This document shows, in pieces, positions 1 through 12,800 of a stretch of 64,000 bases of DNA (position 1 is its first letter; every line of letters starts with the position of its first letter). The notes under the pieces were generated by a model. That model was not told the origin of the DNA. It searched no databases and was given only the letters and a program-made list of their open reading frames with translations. The DNA is from Tanytarsus gracilentus (taxonomy: Eukaryota; Arthropoda; Insecta; Diptera; Chironomidae): assembly GCA_038502055.1 (NCBI GenBank), contig JAXRKN010000021.1:186001-250000 (forward strand). The letters run 5' to 3'. The translations under genes and the position numbers were made by a program.

Positions 1-991
1 TTGAACAACAGCTTTGAGTGGATCGTTGATCTGAAAAATAAAATTTTGGAATTTTAATAATAATTTATATAAATTCTACTTACTCTGTAGTACACAACAG
101 CGTCAACAGAAACAGTCACGGAGTCCTAAAAAAATTATAATTTTTTAAAAAATAAAACTTAATATAAAAAAAAGTTTGAATCTCACTTTTGTAAGAACTT
201 CTTGTGGAGGAACGTCAAACGCTAGAAAAAATTCAAAATTCACATAAAAAAAATTTAAATCTTAAACTTTTTCTTCTTACAAACAGTTCTTAAATCAACT
301 TTGCAGTAGTTATCTATGCATGGCAAAACGAAAAACACACCGGGACCTAAAAATTTAATTAGGCAAAGTTTAAATTTTATTTCTGTATTTCTAGTAAATA
401 TTTTTGTCACCTCTTGCACCGCCCGATCGAAGTCGACCCATCCGGAAAATCACAGCTCGCTCATATTCTTGAACGACTGTTTAGAAAAATAAATTTGTTT
501 TAAAAGAAATAAATACAAAAGTGTTGTGAAAATATTTCAAGCAAATTGTCAAATAAAAAAATTTGAATTGCAAAAAAGCTAAAAATATTTTCGAAACTAA
601 TTAAATTATTGAAATTTACCTTTAAAGCAGATGAACACCGAAATTGGAAAAGTTAAAATCATTAACAAGATCGAGCCGGCAGTTGCCAAAACTTCAATGA
701 AACCTTGTAAATTAAATTCCAAATTTTAAAACTCATCAAAATTAACTTTACTTTAATTTTTACCTCCATGTCCACCTTCTGCTAAAAATTAAAATTAAAA
801 TATTAGTTTTAAAGTCAAAAATTTCAATTTTTTCTGTAAAAATTGATAAAAAATATTTCATGCATTTTATATTTCATAAACTAATTTTGTAATTATTCCA
901 CTTTTTTTCCATTATTTAAAACACCCTAAAAACTTATTAAACCCATAAACTCACAAGCCTCCGAATTTGTCGTCACACGATCAAAATCCAT
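1..991 (-). CDS. Stomatin-like band 7 membrane protein, 5' part (runs off the left edge)
   Basis: Eight coding exons on the minus strand were joined by GT-AG junctions with matching phase: 991-955, 781-764 (18 nt), 703-620, 476-411, 346-281, 221-187, 125-84, 30-1. The product starts MDFDRVTTNSEAS, then a hydrophobic hairpin segment (ILLMILTFPISVFICFK), then stomatin signatures in family order: VVQEYERAVIFRMGRLRSGG, GPGVFFVLPCID, VDLRTVSFDVPPQEVLTK, DSVTVSVDAVVYYR. Stomatins are monotopic proteins of the inner membrane leaflet that oligomerise and modulate ion channels. The SPFH domain continues beyond base 1, so the C-terminus and oligomerisation region are missing. The family call is very secure; which insect paralogue (Mec2-like or another) cannot be told from this part. 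A second possible first exon lies at 4667-4736. Confidence 0.93.
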
Positions 992-1899
992 TTTAAAATC
1001 CTAATTTTATTACGAACGGAAATATTTTCACAGAAGAATTGCAGATGAAAATGGAATGAAAGAATTTGAGGCTAAATAGCTTGAAATATAAACAATTTCG
1101 AAGAGGCGAGCATGTGCGTTTACACACACGATGAGATCGTGTGGAAATTAAAGACATAACAATGTGTTTAGAGGTGGGAAAATGTTGACACAAAAATGGG
1201 AATTTTATTTAAATTTATGAAATTTAAATTTTACGGAAAAATTGGCAAATATTTTTTAAAATCAAAATCAAAATTTTATCATTAAAAAAATCAATTTATT
1301 AAAATAATTTAATCGAGTTTTAAAATTAAATAAAATACCCCAAAAAATCATCAAAAGTTTTCTTTATTAAACATCGCATCGTAATTAATCCAAACCGAAT
1401 CTCCCATCAAAAATACTTTTTTGTTTGTATCACATTACGTATACAACTATTGATTACTTCAAAAGATTTTCACGAAATAATTAAAAATCATTTGTGGCTT
1501 TCCACATTTTGAGAGTATTCAAAGTTTAAAGAGAGAGAAAAAATCGATAATTTAAAATTCATTTTTTAAAGTAAACATGAAAGCTGTTCTGGAGTTCATG
1601 TAAAATCAAAATAACAAATGGAGAAGTTAATAAAATAGACGAGTTGATTACAAGCTGTAACTTTGGATAAACAAATCGATATGTTCAGAAATTGTGAAGA
1701 TAAATAAATATATTAGAAAATTTAGCATAGAAAAATTTTTTAATTAAATTTTTTAAGATTTTACACTTTATAAAAAAGTTTAGAATTGTGATAATTTTTT
1801 ACAAAAGGGGCGGGAACTTGTAAGTTGTAAAATAAACTTTTTAACATCTAAAAAATGTCCAGCAAAATTAAATTTAAATATTGAAAGTCTCTCACCCTT

Positions 1900-2026
1900 A
1901 CCACGAGCCTTTTTTAAACAAAACTAAAATTAGTCACGCGAATCATTTTCAATTCTCCAAAACTTAATTAATTTAATCAATTTCACAAGAATTCACGCAC
2001 GAACTGGGACACTAACTTATAAAATC
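1900..2026 (-). promoter_or_regulatory. Possible TATA promoter and non-coding first exon for the proximal stomatin isoform
   Basis: On the minus strand a TATAAG-like box near 2021 is followed about 20-25 nt later by a CCCAGTTCG start-like site and, after about 100 nt, a good donor (CTCGTG|GTAAGG near 1900). An acceptor (AAAATTAG) lies just upstream of the ATG at 991. This would give the proximal coding exon its own 5' UTR exon. The support is motifs and spacing only. Confidence 0.25.
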
Positions 2027-2481
2027 GATTGACGTATTCAAACAAGGAGCGGAATTTTGTACTTTAATTTATCACAATAGATATTGATCATACTTATGAC
2101 AACACAAGGAACATCAGAAGCAGCATTTCGGTAATTTATTAAAGCTATCGGCGCTGGCTCGACTCTAACGGTGTGCGTTGACATTTTTAAACTCTTAATT
2201 CAATTAATACTTTTTTAAAACCTGATCAATTGATCTTTTGTACAGGAGCTATCTCTCGATGCTGAGAAATCTTGATACCAACTAATTTCTCGAAAAAAAT
2301 TAGTCTTTTTTCTGAGTAGATGAGAGAATAAGATTGAGATTTTCCTCCTCAGATGTGCATTTTTCGGCGTGTAGTAAAAGTTTTCTTTAGTTCAACGTGA
2401 GAGGGGAAAAGAAAACAAAGTCGATGGAAATTTTCTTCTCACATCACTATCGATAATTTTTCTTTAATAGATTGAGATGTA

Positions 2482-2651
2482 AGCGGGTGACTAAAAAATT
2501 GAATTTTTCGTGAAAATTTTAGAAAAACTGAAATTTTTAATAAAAGCTTGGGTAAAAAAATTCAGAAAAAAGCTTTAAAAAAATATAAAATAAAAATTTA
2601 ATTTAATGTTTTAAAATTTATATTGAATTTCTCTCTCCATAGTCACCCACT
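2482..2651. repeat. Short inverted repeat pair, MITE-like
   Basis: The sequences agcgggtgacta (2482-2493) and tagtcacccact (2640-2651) are inverted copies with 11 of 12 bases matching, enclosing ~146 bp of A+T-rich DNA. No convincing target-site duplication flanks them, so a miniature transposon is only one possibility. Confidence 0.3.
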
Positions 2652-3218
2652 CCTCTTTTTAATTTTTCAACATCTGCATCCACCTCGTCAATGCGATTTA
2701 TAAACAAAAATGTGCGTGTTCGCATTCTCCACAAGCGAACTCTATTTTTGAGAGTAAGGAAACCTGTTAATGTTTCTGTCGAAAAAATCCGTTCAATACT
2801 CTTTTGTTACAAACACATGCGGGATTGTGAAAAAAGGGGAGAGTAGGAAAATATTTTAAAAAGTTTTTCTCGTGTAAGTAATTAACTGTTTTATATTGTT
2901 TAGTTTTCTTAAGTCATTTTCATATCTCTTGAGGGATTACTAATGAGGGCGTTTAAAAAGGGGTTAACACTCTGGTTGTGTGAATTATCATTAATTAGAA
3001 TTTTGTGTTTTTAATTTATTTTAAAATTAAGAAAATATGTTAAAGAACTTCATAAGAAAAATTTTACTATTAAAAAATATTAAATATTTTAAATAACTTA
3101 AACTAAAAATTTTAATATTAGAAAAAAATTAGTGACCTTACTCTTGCGTTTTTGTAATATTCTTAAATTTCTAATATATTACACGAAAAGTGATTAACAC
3201 TCCAAAAAATATTTTATC

Positions 3219-4301
3219 AATAATTCTTAATTACTCATCGTTAGAGATCGAAGTGTGCGTTGAAAAAGTGAGTTGCAAAAATTATTTGCTCCGGTGATTA
3301 ATTGGGTTTTGGCAGTGCTAGGGTCGGTAAAAGTGGCTTGTTAGTTAGATTAGGACAGGTAGTGACAGAAAATGTTCGAGTACACTCAATTTGGAAGGAA
3401 GGAAGTCTGTTTTGGAAAAATTGTCTATTGAGGATTTTTCAAGAAAACTTTCATGGGTAACTATGTAATGTAATGTAATTTATTTTGGTAAAAGTGTGAC
3501 AGGGTCCAACTGAAATCCGGTAAGGATCAGTTGAGGAACGGAAGTGGAGTTATTTTGAAACAAGTTTAGGTTAAACAGGAGAAGTTTTTTTTTTTTTTCG
3601 TTGATGAGTCAATTGGGTAAATTTCATTTTCAAAATAAATTTTTTTTTAATTTTGTTTGAAAGGATATTTATAGATAGGAGTTAAGGGATTTGCACACTT
3701 CGATCTCGAGGGAGGGTTTGTGTTTGTGATTGTTCTAAAATGGACAACGGACATATATTTTGACTCGACACACCAACTGTGTACACTAGTCTCAGTTGAG
3801 GAAGGTAGTGGTGGAATCACGGCTTTTATCTAAGTGATTTGAGACAAATAAAATGTTGATTTGGTTTTGATTAGTTGGAAACTGTAATATCTGCTCAGTA
3901 AACAAGACTGTTCTTAACCGTAGTTTCTCTAGAAACTACAAACAAAAAATCATTCGAAAACAAAAACTTACAAAAAAAAAACACTAACACACTAACATTG
4001 CCGTAAAGGTATTTTAAAATTCCCTATTAACCAAAGCCGATGATAGAGGGTGTTAGCCCGGCATCGGTTCTCACTAATGATTATCTAATTGTATTTACTC
4101 CAGTCAGGGGTGTGTTCGTACCTGTGGTTCGTATCGACTGTAGATACTTGCCTAAGTAGCCCACTAGGCTTCGCTTTTCTGAGGAATCGCGGGTCAATCA
4201 TGTGAGGTTGCGTCGGACGTCTTCCTACTTCGGTAGTGGCTACCTGACTGTTATCTAATCTAATCTAATCTAATCTAATAATTCTTAATTACTCATCGTT
4301 A
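3219..4301 (+). mobile_element. Non-LTR/SINE-like insertion flanked by a 25-bp target-site duplication
   Basis: A perfect 25-bp direct repeat (begins aataattcttaatt, ends catcgtta) is present at 3219-3243 and 4277-4301. The ~1,033 bp between them ends in about five copies of a five-base repeat (tctaa) directly against the right copy. Long target duplications plus a short-repeat 3' tail are the mark of target-primed retrotransposition. The body has more G+C than its surroundings and no long open frame. The first 15 bases (3244-3258) are an exact inverted copy of 3693-3707, which may reflect a 5' inversion. The insertion falls in the proposed intron of the long stomatin isoform. It could be a truncated LINE or a SINE; no reverse-transcriptase reading frame is visible. 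Confidence 0.8.
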
Positions 4302-4666
4302 TCTTATCAACATTGTTGTGACATTTTCTACACTTTAACATGTGATAATGCTCGAATACTCAAGGGTTCTTGTAGTGGCGACTGAGTGCATAAAGCTTTT
4401 AATCAGATGTTACACAACAAATTTTTTATACCATTCAGTTTTTGATATTTTTTTTGAGACTATGATTAACCCTTTGAAAAGTTATTAAGGAATTTTGTTT
4501 AAATATTTTTATTTGCTTCAATTAATTTTTAGATTATGTGAAAAACAAGTGATTCGCCCCTTAAAATTGTTAGTAATTGTTACGTGAAAATCTTTCAGTC
4601 ATTAATCATCAGCATCTAATCAGCCACTTCAAACTCCAAAAGATAAATTTCATTTTCAAAACTCAC

Positions 4667-4736
4667 AAATTGTCACGGCTTGAGTATAACCCTCCCTATT
4701 ACCATTCCGAGGTTCCATTTGAATTGTCGTTGACAT
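4667..4736 (-). CDS. Alternative first coding exon of the stomatin-like gene
   Basis: The minus strand reads ATG at 4736, giving MSTTIQMEPRNGNREGYTQ and then AVTI, and ends in a consensus donor (gtgagttt) after 70 nt. That leaves one extra base T, the same phase and base as the proximal first exon 955-991, so both can join the shared 18-nt exon at 764-781 (completing a Ser codon). The exon would give a polar N-terminal tail different from the proximal one. Gene position, strand, phase and donor all agree, but no transcript is available. If right, 992-4666 is mostly intron. Confidence 0.6.
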
Positions 4737-6011
4737 GATTATAATTTTTCTGTTTACAACCGGACTGTAAAAATTTGTTTATAATAAAATGACAAAAACG
4801 ATCATGCACTGACTATATCACAATGAGCACTGAACGTTCAAATATAAATTTTCTCCTCGACTCTTTTTTCTTCTCTTTGATTAGATTATTTGTTTTATCA
4901 CTCGACGAGCGAACATGTGAGTCAATGCTTCACACTTTTTTTTGACGAGAGTGAACGATTTAAAAATAACATTTCAGATTTTTTTCTTTTTCTCTCGATG
5001 AAACAATCACACATTCACTCATTAGGGGATCTTTACAAGATTTCTTATTTATGACGGCATGCTGAATGTGAACATGCAATAATTTGTGAACAAAATGGTT
5101 AATTTGGACTTTTTAATGTGCGATTTTATTAAATCTCTTAAGTTGATGTCTTTTGAATACTGAGGAGTAAATTATGAATATATTGTTTAAAAATAATAAC
5201 ATTAAAAAAATTATTTTCACAAATTATTGAAATTATTAGTTCTTTTCTTTTTATATGCATGAGATTATGGAACTATAAGTTTGTCAAAAAATTCAATGCA
5301 AGGACACTGCAATTTTTTTAAACGTGTAAAAACAGAAAATATTAAATTTTTAAAATTCCAACTGAAATATTTCTTTCACGAAAGAAAAATGCTTCTTCGA
5401 AAGGATAAAAAAAATTTTAAAAACTAAATTTAAAAAAAATAATTCTGAAATATAAAAATGTAAATGTTTTGAATTCGATTTCGTAAAACATAAAATTTTT
5501 ATTCTTATTATTTTACTCTGAGCAAAAACATTTCTTTAACGACTTTTTAAAATTCAAATATTAAAACCTTCGCACCTCCTCAAAAGTTTTCTATAAATTT
5601 TATATCTATTTTTATTTTATTCTTAAATTTTTCATTGCTCAGCAAAACTTTACAAAAGCTTTCTCAAAGCACAAAAATTTTCAAGTTTAATGATGAAATT
5701 TTACCAAAAAATTTTGTTAAGCAACTTGAAAGTATTCAGAAAAATATTGAAATAAATGTTAAAAGATCCGAAGTGAAAATTGAGAAAAGACTCAATTGAG
5801 CTTCTTATAGTTTAATAATTTTATTTTTTAAAAGTATTTTTAGATAAAAAATTTGGAAATAAAAATTTGCGCGTCTATCCTGGTTTTCCCAGCGGTTACC
5901 ACTATGTTATCAATCAATCAATCAAAAAAATTTGGAAATAAAAATTTTTAAAAAAAGATTTCTATTTAAAAAATCAAGTTGAAATTATCTAAATTTATTA
6001 AATTTTTTGTT
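4737..6011. other. Intergenic region between the stomatin gene and TMEM138
   Basis: No coding potential is recognised. The region holds the putative upstream part of the distal stomatin promoter and the small insertion at 5846-5947. Confidence 0.5.
5846..5947 (+). mobile_element. 56-bp 5'-truncated retroelement insertion with 23-bp target-site duplication
   Basis: A perfect 23-bp direct repeat (aaaaaatttggaaat... ending aaaaattt) occurs at 5846-5868 and 5925-5947. Between them are 56 bp of much higher G+C content, starting gcgcgtctatcctgg and ending in an (atca)n tail. This is what a very short, 5'-truncated target-primed insertion looks like. Its 3' end (taccactatgttat then the repeat) resembles the end of the element at 3244-4276 (tacctgactgttat then the repeat), suggesting related families with different tail units. 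Confidence 0.75.
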
Positions 6012-6520
6012 TCAGTATTTATTAATGCAGTCAAGGTTTTCCTTAAAAAGTCGCGGATCTCCAATCACCAAAGCTGATCTCTTAAAGATGTAAAAATTAA
6101 TTGGACACACTGAAAAAAAATTGTTAATTTTCACTAAAATATTTAAATTTTTCTAATTTCCTTACTAATTTTCTGAGCTCCACTTAAAATTGCAATCCAC
6201 ACATCGTTTTTAAAATTTACAGTCACAATATGAAAAGCTAAAGTTATCAAGGTGTAAAAAATTATCACCAAAATAGCAAATCCAAAATTTTTCACAATAA
6301 TTTCACTCAATCCAACTTGATAGACATAAGTCGAGTAGCAAATAAAGACTAGTGAAGCGATTAAAATTAAAAGCGAAGAATCTTGAAGAAAATAAATGAA
6401 AGTTTTTGTTTTTACATCGCTAAAAAATTCACCCACACAATTTATCACTAAGTCATTTAAAAGTAAAATCATTTGAATGCTTAAAAGAAATGAATATCGT
6501 TTTAATGAGAGTTGAGCCAT
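6012..6520 (-). CDS. TMEM138: Transmembrane protein 138 homologue
   Basis: Two exons on the minus strand, 6520-6166 and 6109-6012, are separated by a ~56-bp intron (donor GTAAGG, acceptor TTTTTCAG) and encode 150 aa; human TMEM138 is about 162 aa. Family features in order: YSFLLSIQMILLLNDL near the N-terminus, QDSSLLILIASLVFICYSTYV-type helices with Y/FQ-GL after them, a third helix (FAILVIIFYTLITLAF), and after the intron FYIFKRSALVIGDPRLF, matching the conserved family C-terminus. Without the splice the frame would end early at KEIRKI, so the intron is required for the conserved tail. In animals TMEM138 is a four-helix protein linked to cilium assembly and vesicle transport to the cilium. 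The start is the first ATG after upstream stops. Confidence 0.88.
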
Positions 6521-6825
6521 TTTTATGTTTACTAAATATGTTTTTGTTTGCGTTGCTATGGAAATACAAAAAAATTGTTGCTAGGGAACTGAAATATTTT
6601 TAAAATATCTGGAAACTTAAATAAAATTTTACATTAACAAATTTTTATTTCACACTTCATTGATTAATTAATTAATCGATAGCAATAGTAAGTTTAACCA
6701 GGATGCACAAAATATTTTTTATATTTTACATTTTCTAAACAAATTAAAGTTAAAAAATCAAAAACTTAAACCTAAATAATAAAAATTAAAAATATTTTAC
6801 ACCTTAAAAAAATTTACAAAAACTT
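6521..6825. other. Short intergenic spacer
   Basis: About 300 bp of A+T-rich DNA between the TMEM138 start and the stop of the giant repeat gene. It should contain the TMEM138 promoter and the 3' UTR of the giant gene; no clear box was found. Confidence 0.4.
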
Positions 6826-9800
6826 TTAAATATTTTTAAATTTAATTCTGATCATAACATGAGGTTCGATCCACAGTTTTAAATGATTTTCACTGAGTAT
6901 TTCAGCTTTGTGGAGATTTTCGATGAATTTAACAACATTTTCAAGTTTTGTTCGAGCATTAACTGGAAAATTATCATTTGCAATTCTTAAAAATGCTCGA
7001 CGACGGTAAATTAAAAACTCTTCGAGTTTCGAGCGAAAATTTTTGGAGTTTTTGAAAATTTCACAAAGTTTTAGATAGTTTTGTGAATTTTGAGGATTTT
7101 GAAGGACAAATTTCCATAAAATCTTAACGAATTCGGTAAAATCATGGTGAATTAATTTCTGGATTTTAAACGAGATTTCTTTGTGATTTTCTGACGTTAA
7201 TTTTGAGAAAATGTTCTCAATTTTTAATAAAATTTCAGAGTTTTCTTGATTTACAAAGTTTACTGCTCTAAACTTTAGAATTTCGCTCAAATTTTTAGAG
7301 TTTGAAAGTTTAAATTTCGTCTCAATTTCCTCAAAGTATTGCCCAAAATTTTCCGGAAAAAACTTTTCAAACTGAGCACCAAAAGTTTCAAAGAAAACTC
7401 TCAAAAATTTTGAATTTTCGTTCATCATAATTTCGAAAATTTTATCAAAGTGGTAAATTTGTGCAACTTCAACAACCAGAAGTGAAGCAAAAAGATCCAA
7501 AATTCCTAAAATCTCAAACAATTTTGAGTTTTCATTTTCAACCAAATTTTTGAATTTTTTGATTAAAATTTTCATCAAATGTTTCTGATTTTGAACATTT
7601 AAATTTTCAACTGCTTTAGCAAACTCTTTTGAGTCATTCAAAATTGCATGCGATATAAATTCTTTCAAAATTTCGTCAACGAGAAATTCAAAATTTTGAA
7701 TTTTCAGAAAATTAATTACAAAATTTTCTAGGTCGCAAATTTCCAAATTTTCCTTCATAATTTTAATTTTCTTTGAATTATTTTTAGCACTTTTTTGGAT
7801 ATTTTCAAGCAACTCAACAAAATTGAGGTATTGATGGTCAAATTTCTTTGGTGAGATTTCAGCCTTAATTGTAAAAACTTTCGAGCTTTGCGAAATTCTT
7901 GTTGAAGTCGCTTTAAGAATTTTAGAAACCATTTCGAAATTTTCCTCAGCAATAAAATACTCGAGGAGTTTTTGAAAATTTTTAAATGAAATCCAGCCAA
8001 GATTAAAAAGCTCGATTGAAAAGTTAAGTAGATTTTGAGTTTTTCTGGCTTCTAGCTTGAAACGATTTAAAATTTCTTTAGAGTTTTGCTTTTCAGGTTT
8101 TTCGTCTGGTGATTTTTCACTTTGAATTTGAATTTTTGATTTTTTCAAAAAATTCTTCTTCTTTTTATTTTGATTTGATGTTACTGCACTTTCTTGATGA
8201 TTTTCTGTTTTTGTTGTATTTTCAACATGTTGTAGGTTTTTGGATTTTGGTTGATTTTTTGATATTTCTTTAGTTAACTTCTGAAGCTCATTAAAATTCC
8301 AAAATCCATCTTTTAATTTTTCATTCAACATTTTTATGATTTCTCTCCCCAAAATGTTTTTAAATCCATAAAAAATGTTATCAATAATTTTCACAACTCC
8401 TTCAATGCTTTTTTCATCCATCGATGACATTTCTTCAAGATACGTTCTCGTCATGATTTTAAGGCAACTTTTGCCTTCAATTTTAATCATTTTGATTTTT
8501 TCAGCTATTTGATTTTTGCTGCAGAATTCTAATTCAGCGATCAAAAGTTTAAAGCCGTCAACGTCGAATGATGAAATTTCGTCATCAGATTCACTTTCGA
8601 GAGTTGGTACTTCAGTATCAATTTCGATTTGTGATGAAAGGTTTACTGATTTTGTTGTATTTGAATCTTGTTCGAGTTTTCCTGAATCTTGGATTGATTT
8701 TTCATTCGATCGATTTTTGATTTCAGATTTTGGCGATTCTCTGAGCTGCTCTTGAACTTTTGGTTGAGATTCTTCACTTAAAAGTTTTTCACTCGAGTCA
8801 CTTTCTTCATCTTGATTTAGATTTTCTTGTGTTGCATTTTTGTTCTTCTTTCTTTTCTTGTTTCTTTTTCTTGGCTTTTTACTTGATTTTGGTTTCTGAT
8901 CTTCAACTTCTAGATTTTGTAAATCACTCAATGAAAGTTCTTTCTTAATTTGAATTAAGTTGACTCCAAACTTTTGAAGAATATCCGTCATATCAATTAA
9001 ATGTTTCAAATTCGAGTCTGCTTTGACGCTTTTAATCAGTTCATCTCTAAGATAATTCAGTTTAGATGACGACTCACCCTCATTTACTTTGAAAATTTTT
9101 TCATTTGCTTTCTTCATGAGTTTATAAAGATCTTGTTTTTGCTTTGACTTTTTTAAAATTGTCATCCAATGTGTGATGATGTCGTTGGGATGTAAAATTG
9201 AGTTGTTAACTAACTCAACGGATAATTCTCCAATGTAGAAGTTCATTTTCAATTCAGCGCCTGCTTTTTCGCTTGATTCAAAGCAAGTTTCGTAATAATT
9301 ATCGATTGCATATTTGAAGGCAGTTCTAAACATTTTTTGGTCTGAACTTTGCGATTTAAAATCAATCAGCATTGCGATGAGATTATCGAGGTACTTATCT
9401 GTGTCTAGAGAGTACACTACGACCGCATTTACGGCAATTTTTAATGCTTTAATAAATCCCAAGATTGAACAGCAATTTTTTATCGCCAAAAGCATTTCAT
9501 CTTTGTCATTCTTCTCGATTTGATCCAAAAAAGTTGAAATTAAATTTTTCTCTTCAGTTGCAGAAAAATCTTCGATTTGGTAAAAAGAGTTGAAATGATT
9601 AAATCTCTCGTTTTTCTTTTCAATTTCTAATTCATCGATGTTCAGACTTTTAACAACTTTTGATTCGAAGAACTTACGCATGCCGTAGTCATGTGAGTCG
9701 ATAACTTTCTGATTGATTCTTTTGATAATAATTCTAAATACTTGAAAGTTTTGCAAGTCTGAGGTGAGGACGTCAACATGACCCAAAACTTTAACAATGT

Positions 9801-12800
9801 CTTCCATAATTCTAAATCCAATTAAACTGACGTTGAAAAGCTCAGCTAGAAATGCTGCAGCGGCAGGTTTTCGCTGTGCGTCTAGCGGTGCTACAGAAAG
9901 CCTATCAAACATCCTCAATGTAAGTGTAAGAACTTCAAAGGTTAAAAGATCAATGTTCATAATGATTGGAGGATTTGCGAGAAAATTAGCAAACTTTTCA
10001 GCGTTTGCAGCATTTTGAGTTGCTGTATAGAAAAAATATGAAGCGCAATTTTCGGCATCATCGATTCGATAGTTTGTCGTAAAAAGTTCTTCGTCATTTT
10101 CAATTGTTGTAATTAAGTTTATGAAGCTTGGATGAACATTGAGATCGTCATCATCAATTGAATTATTTTGAAGACTTAAATCATATCGACGATCAACGAG
10201 TCGAAAGTAAATTTCTGGATCTCTTTCTTTGAGGACATCCATGGCATCGTTGAAAATATCTTCTGTAAATCCTTGAAACACCTCGAAGTTGTTGAAAAAT
10301 ATTCCCATAATTTCACCATTAATCACTCCATAATTATAAAGAGCAATCATAAAGTTCGCTAATTTTTGAATCATTCCGATCGATTGTTGAAAAGTTTCAG
10401 CTTCAATATTTACCAATTTCTTGTTGCATTCAATAAAAAGTTTTTTGCCAAAAGTTTCATCAAATTCCGTGCATACTTTTGCGATGTAAACCAAGAAAAT
10501 TTTAGATTTTGTCCAAACTTGTTCGATGATGTAATTTAAGTATTCATGTAAATTATCTTCTGGGATGTTTGTGAGGTTGAATTGTGAGCCATCAAACAAT
10601 AAAGACTCGACAGCTAATTTGAACGCTGGGAAGATCTCTTCGTGGTTGACGGGGGCTGATGATTGTGGTCTTAAAATTTAAAATATTAAGAATTAAAAAT
10701 ATGATAAATAAAAAATATCTTATAAGTTTACCTTTTAGGAATTGTTGCAGTTGATGATTTCTTGGTATTTCTTTTAATAATTTCCCTGGAGGAAAAATAA
10801 AATTAAAAATAAGTTTAAAAAATTTCCTTTCTAATTTTTATAATTTTGTTATTTTTTTAATAATTTTGATTAAAGCGATGAATTTAATTTTCAACGGTCA
10901 TTTGAAATTTGATTTTTTTTACATTGTTATTTAATTTTAATGCAATTTAAAAACCATTAAAATTTTAATGAGCGTAAAAAACAATAGAAAAATTTAAAAT
11001 TCAAAAATTTCAGCTTTTTTGATGAATTTAATTTTAACGGTCGTTTCAAGTTTGAATCACTATGAGTCGATTACTTGGTGTTAAGTGTAGAAAAATAATT
11101 TAAAAATTACCTCTTCTTCTTTTCAACTCGATCACTTTCACTCGCCTCATCCTTCAATCCTTGATGATATCCCGATTTTTTAGCAGCTGTATTTGTCACG
11201 ATGCTTGTTTGAATAAATCTCGCGATATGAGAATCTTTTTTATGTTCGCCAGTGTGTTTTGCGTAGCCATTGGTGAAAATTGAAACATTGCAGGCTTCTG
11301 TGATTTCATTTGTGTCAGTCATAAATCGATCAACCATGAATTTTAGAAACATTTTATAATCATTGAAATGCATTAAATTGTGACGATAAAGTTCAGATAT
11401 GAATGCAGCAGTTCCTTTAATCAATTCCGATGAAATTTCTTCAGTTTCATTGATTTTAATGTGCTGACGGAAAAAATCTCTTTTAAGTGTGCTCAAAATT
11501 GTATCCATGAAAATTTTAACATTGACGTCATTTGGTGAATTTTCAACAATGAACTCAAGGAGACTCGCATAAAAACTTTGAATTAAATTTTCTTCCAAAT
11601 TGTAAGTTGGTGAAATTGCATTACTGATAAAATATAAAGCAGAAATGGTTGGTGTTAAAATGCGAAGATCTTGAGGATTTGCGAAGACTTTTCCGAACTC
11701 ATTTGATTGGTCTGTCATGAGGAAATTCATCGCAACTTTGAGACTCGGATTTGCTTCGAATTGATTTGAACGAAGAATTCCACAACTTTCGTTGAACTCA
11801 GCGATGGTTTTCTCGGAAACAGTTGAGTCGCCATGATTGAAAAACTTCATTTGATAAATTATGTCGAAATTAACGTAATACGGAAATTTTTGAATTTTTT
11901 GAGTGTTTAAACACAAAAATTCTTGCAAAATGTTGAATTGTTCTGAACTTTTGCACCAATTTGCCTCAAATATTTTGAAGATGACGAATTTAAATAGTTC
12001 CGAACAGTTTTTACAGTCACAGTGGATGTTGAGCATTGTTAAAAATTCTAAAAATCCCAAGAATGATTCGTCGTCTTTTAGTTTTGATAAAAATATCTTT
12101 TTAGTCATCATCGCAATCTCAGCTGAAAAGTTATTGTTCTTCTCATTGATTTTTCCGCAAATTTCAGCAATAGCTCTTGCAAATCTTCTGTCCGAGCCAA
12201 TCTTTAACACTAAAATTATGACATAATTAGTAATTAAAGAACTCTTGAGGTTTGCTGGCTTAAAGTCAATTAAATTCTCATTTGGCGTCAGATTGTCGAT
12301 TAATAATTTAAAGTCCTTGGTTTTGTTGATGTTAATTTTAAATGCTGCGTTTTGAGCTGATTTTGGTTCGTAGAATTTAAAATCTCTCGTGGGTCTGCAA
12401 AAAAAGAGGATTAGGTTTATAAATTTTTAAACAAAATTGACGGAAAAAATTTAAAAAAATTTGATGAAAATTTTAGATGAAAAAATAAACTAACGGATAG
12501 GAAAATATTTTTGTTTAACTCACAAATTTTTAAATTCTTTGATAGAATTTTCCTGAATTTCCTCAATTGTTTCAACATCTGTTGAAGGACCACAAGCTTC
12601 ATCCCTGAAATTTGTCTCAATTCTAATTTCATCATCCAAATGTGTCGATCCCAGGTCACTCAAGTTAGGTTGAATGATGTCGACAAGACATTCAAACTCT
12701 TTTTGAGAGTTCAGTGATTTATGAAGTAATTTTTTGTCTTTTCTTTTCTTCATTTCACTCGACGGAACGATAACTATATTGTGATAACAATGAATGTTCA

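Larger units (their letters stand above)
992..3218. other. Upstream/intronic DNA of the stomatin gene, no gene recognised
   Basis: This A+T-rich stretch lies between the proximal first exon and the inserted element. Apart from the promoter-like site near 1900-2026 and a 12-bp inverted repeat at 2482-2493 and 2640-2651, nothing is recognised. The 66-codon minus-strand frame overlapping 993-1193 lacks any protein-like feature and is treated as chance. Confidence 0.5.

Noticed and set aside
993..1193. 66-codon minus-strand frame just upstream of the stomatin start
   Set aside because: No signal peptide, domain or splice logic; it overlaps the presumed 5' UTR.
6143..6520. TMEM138 as an uninterrupted 125-aa protein
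   Set aside because: Splicing at GTAAGG restores the conserved FYIFKR...GDPRLF tail of the family.
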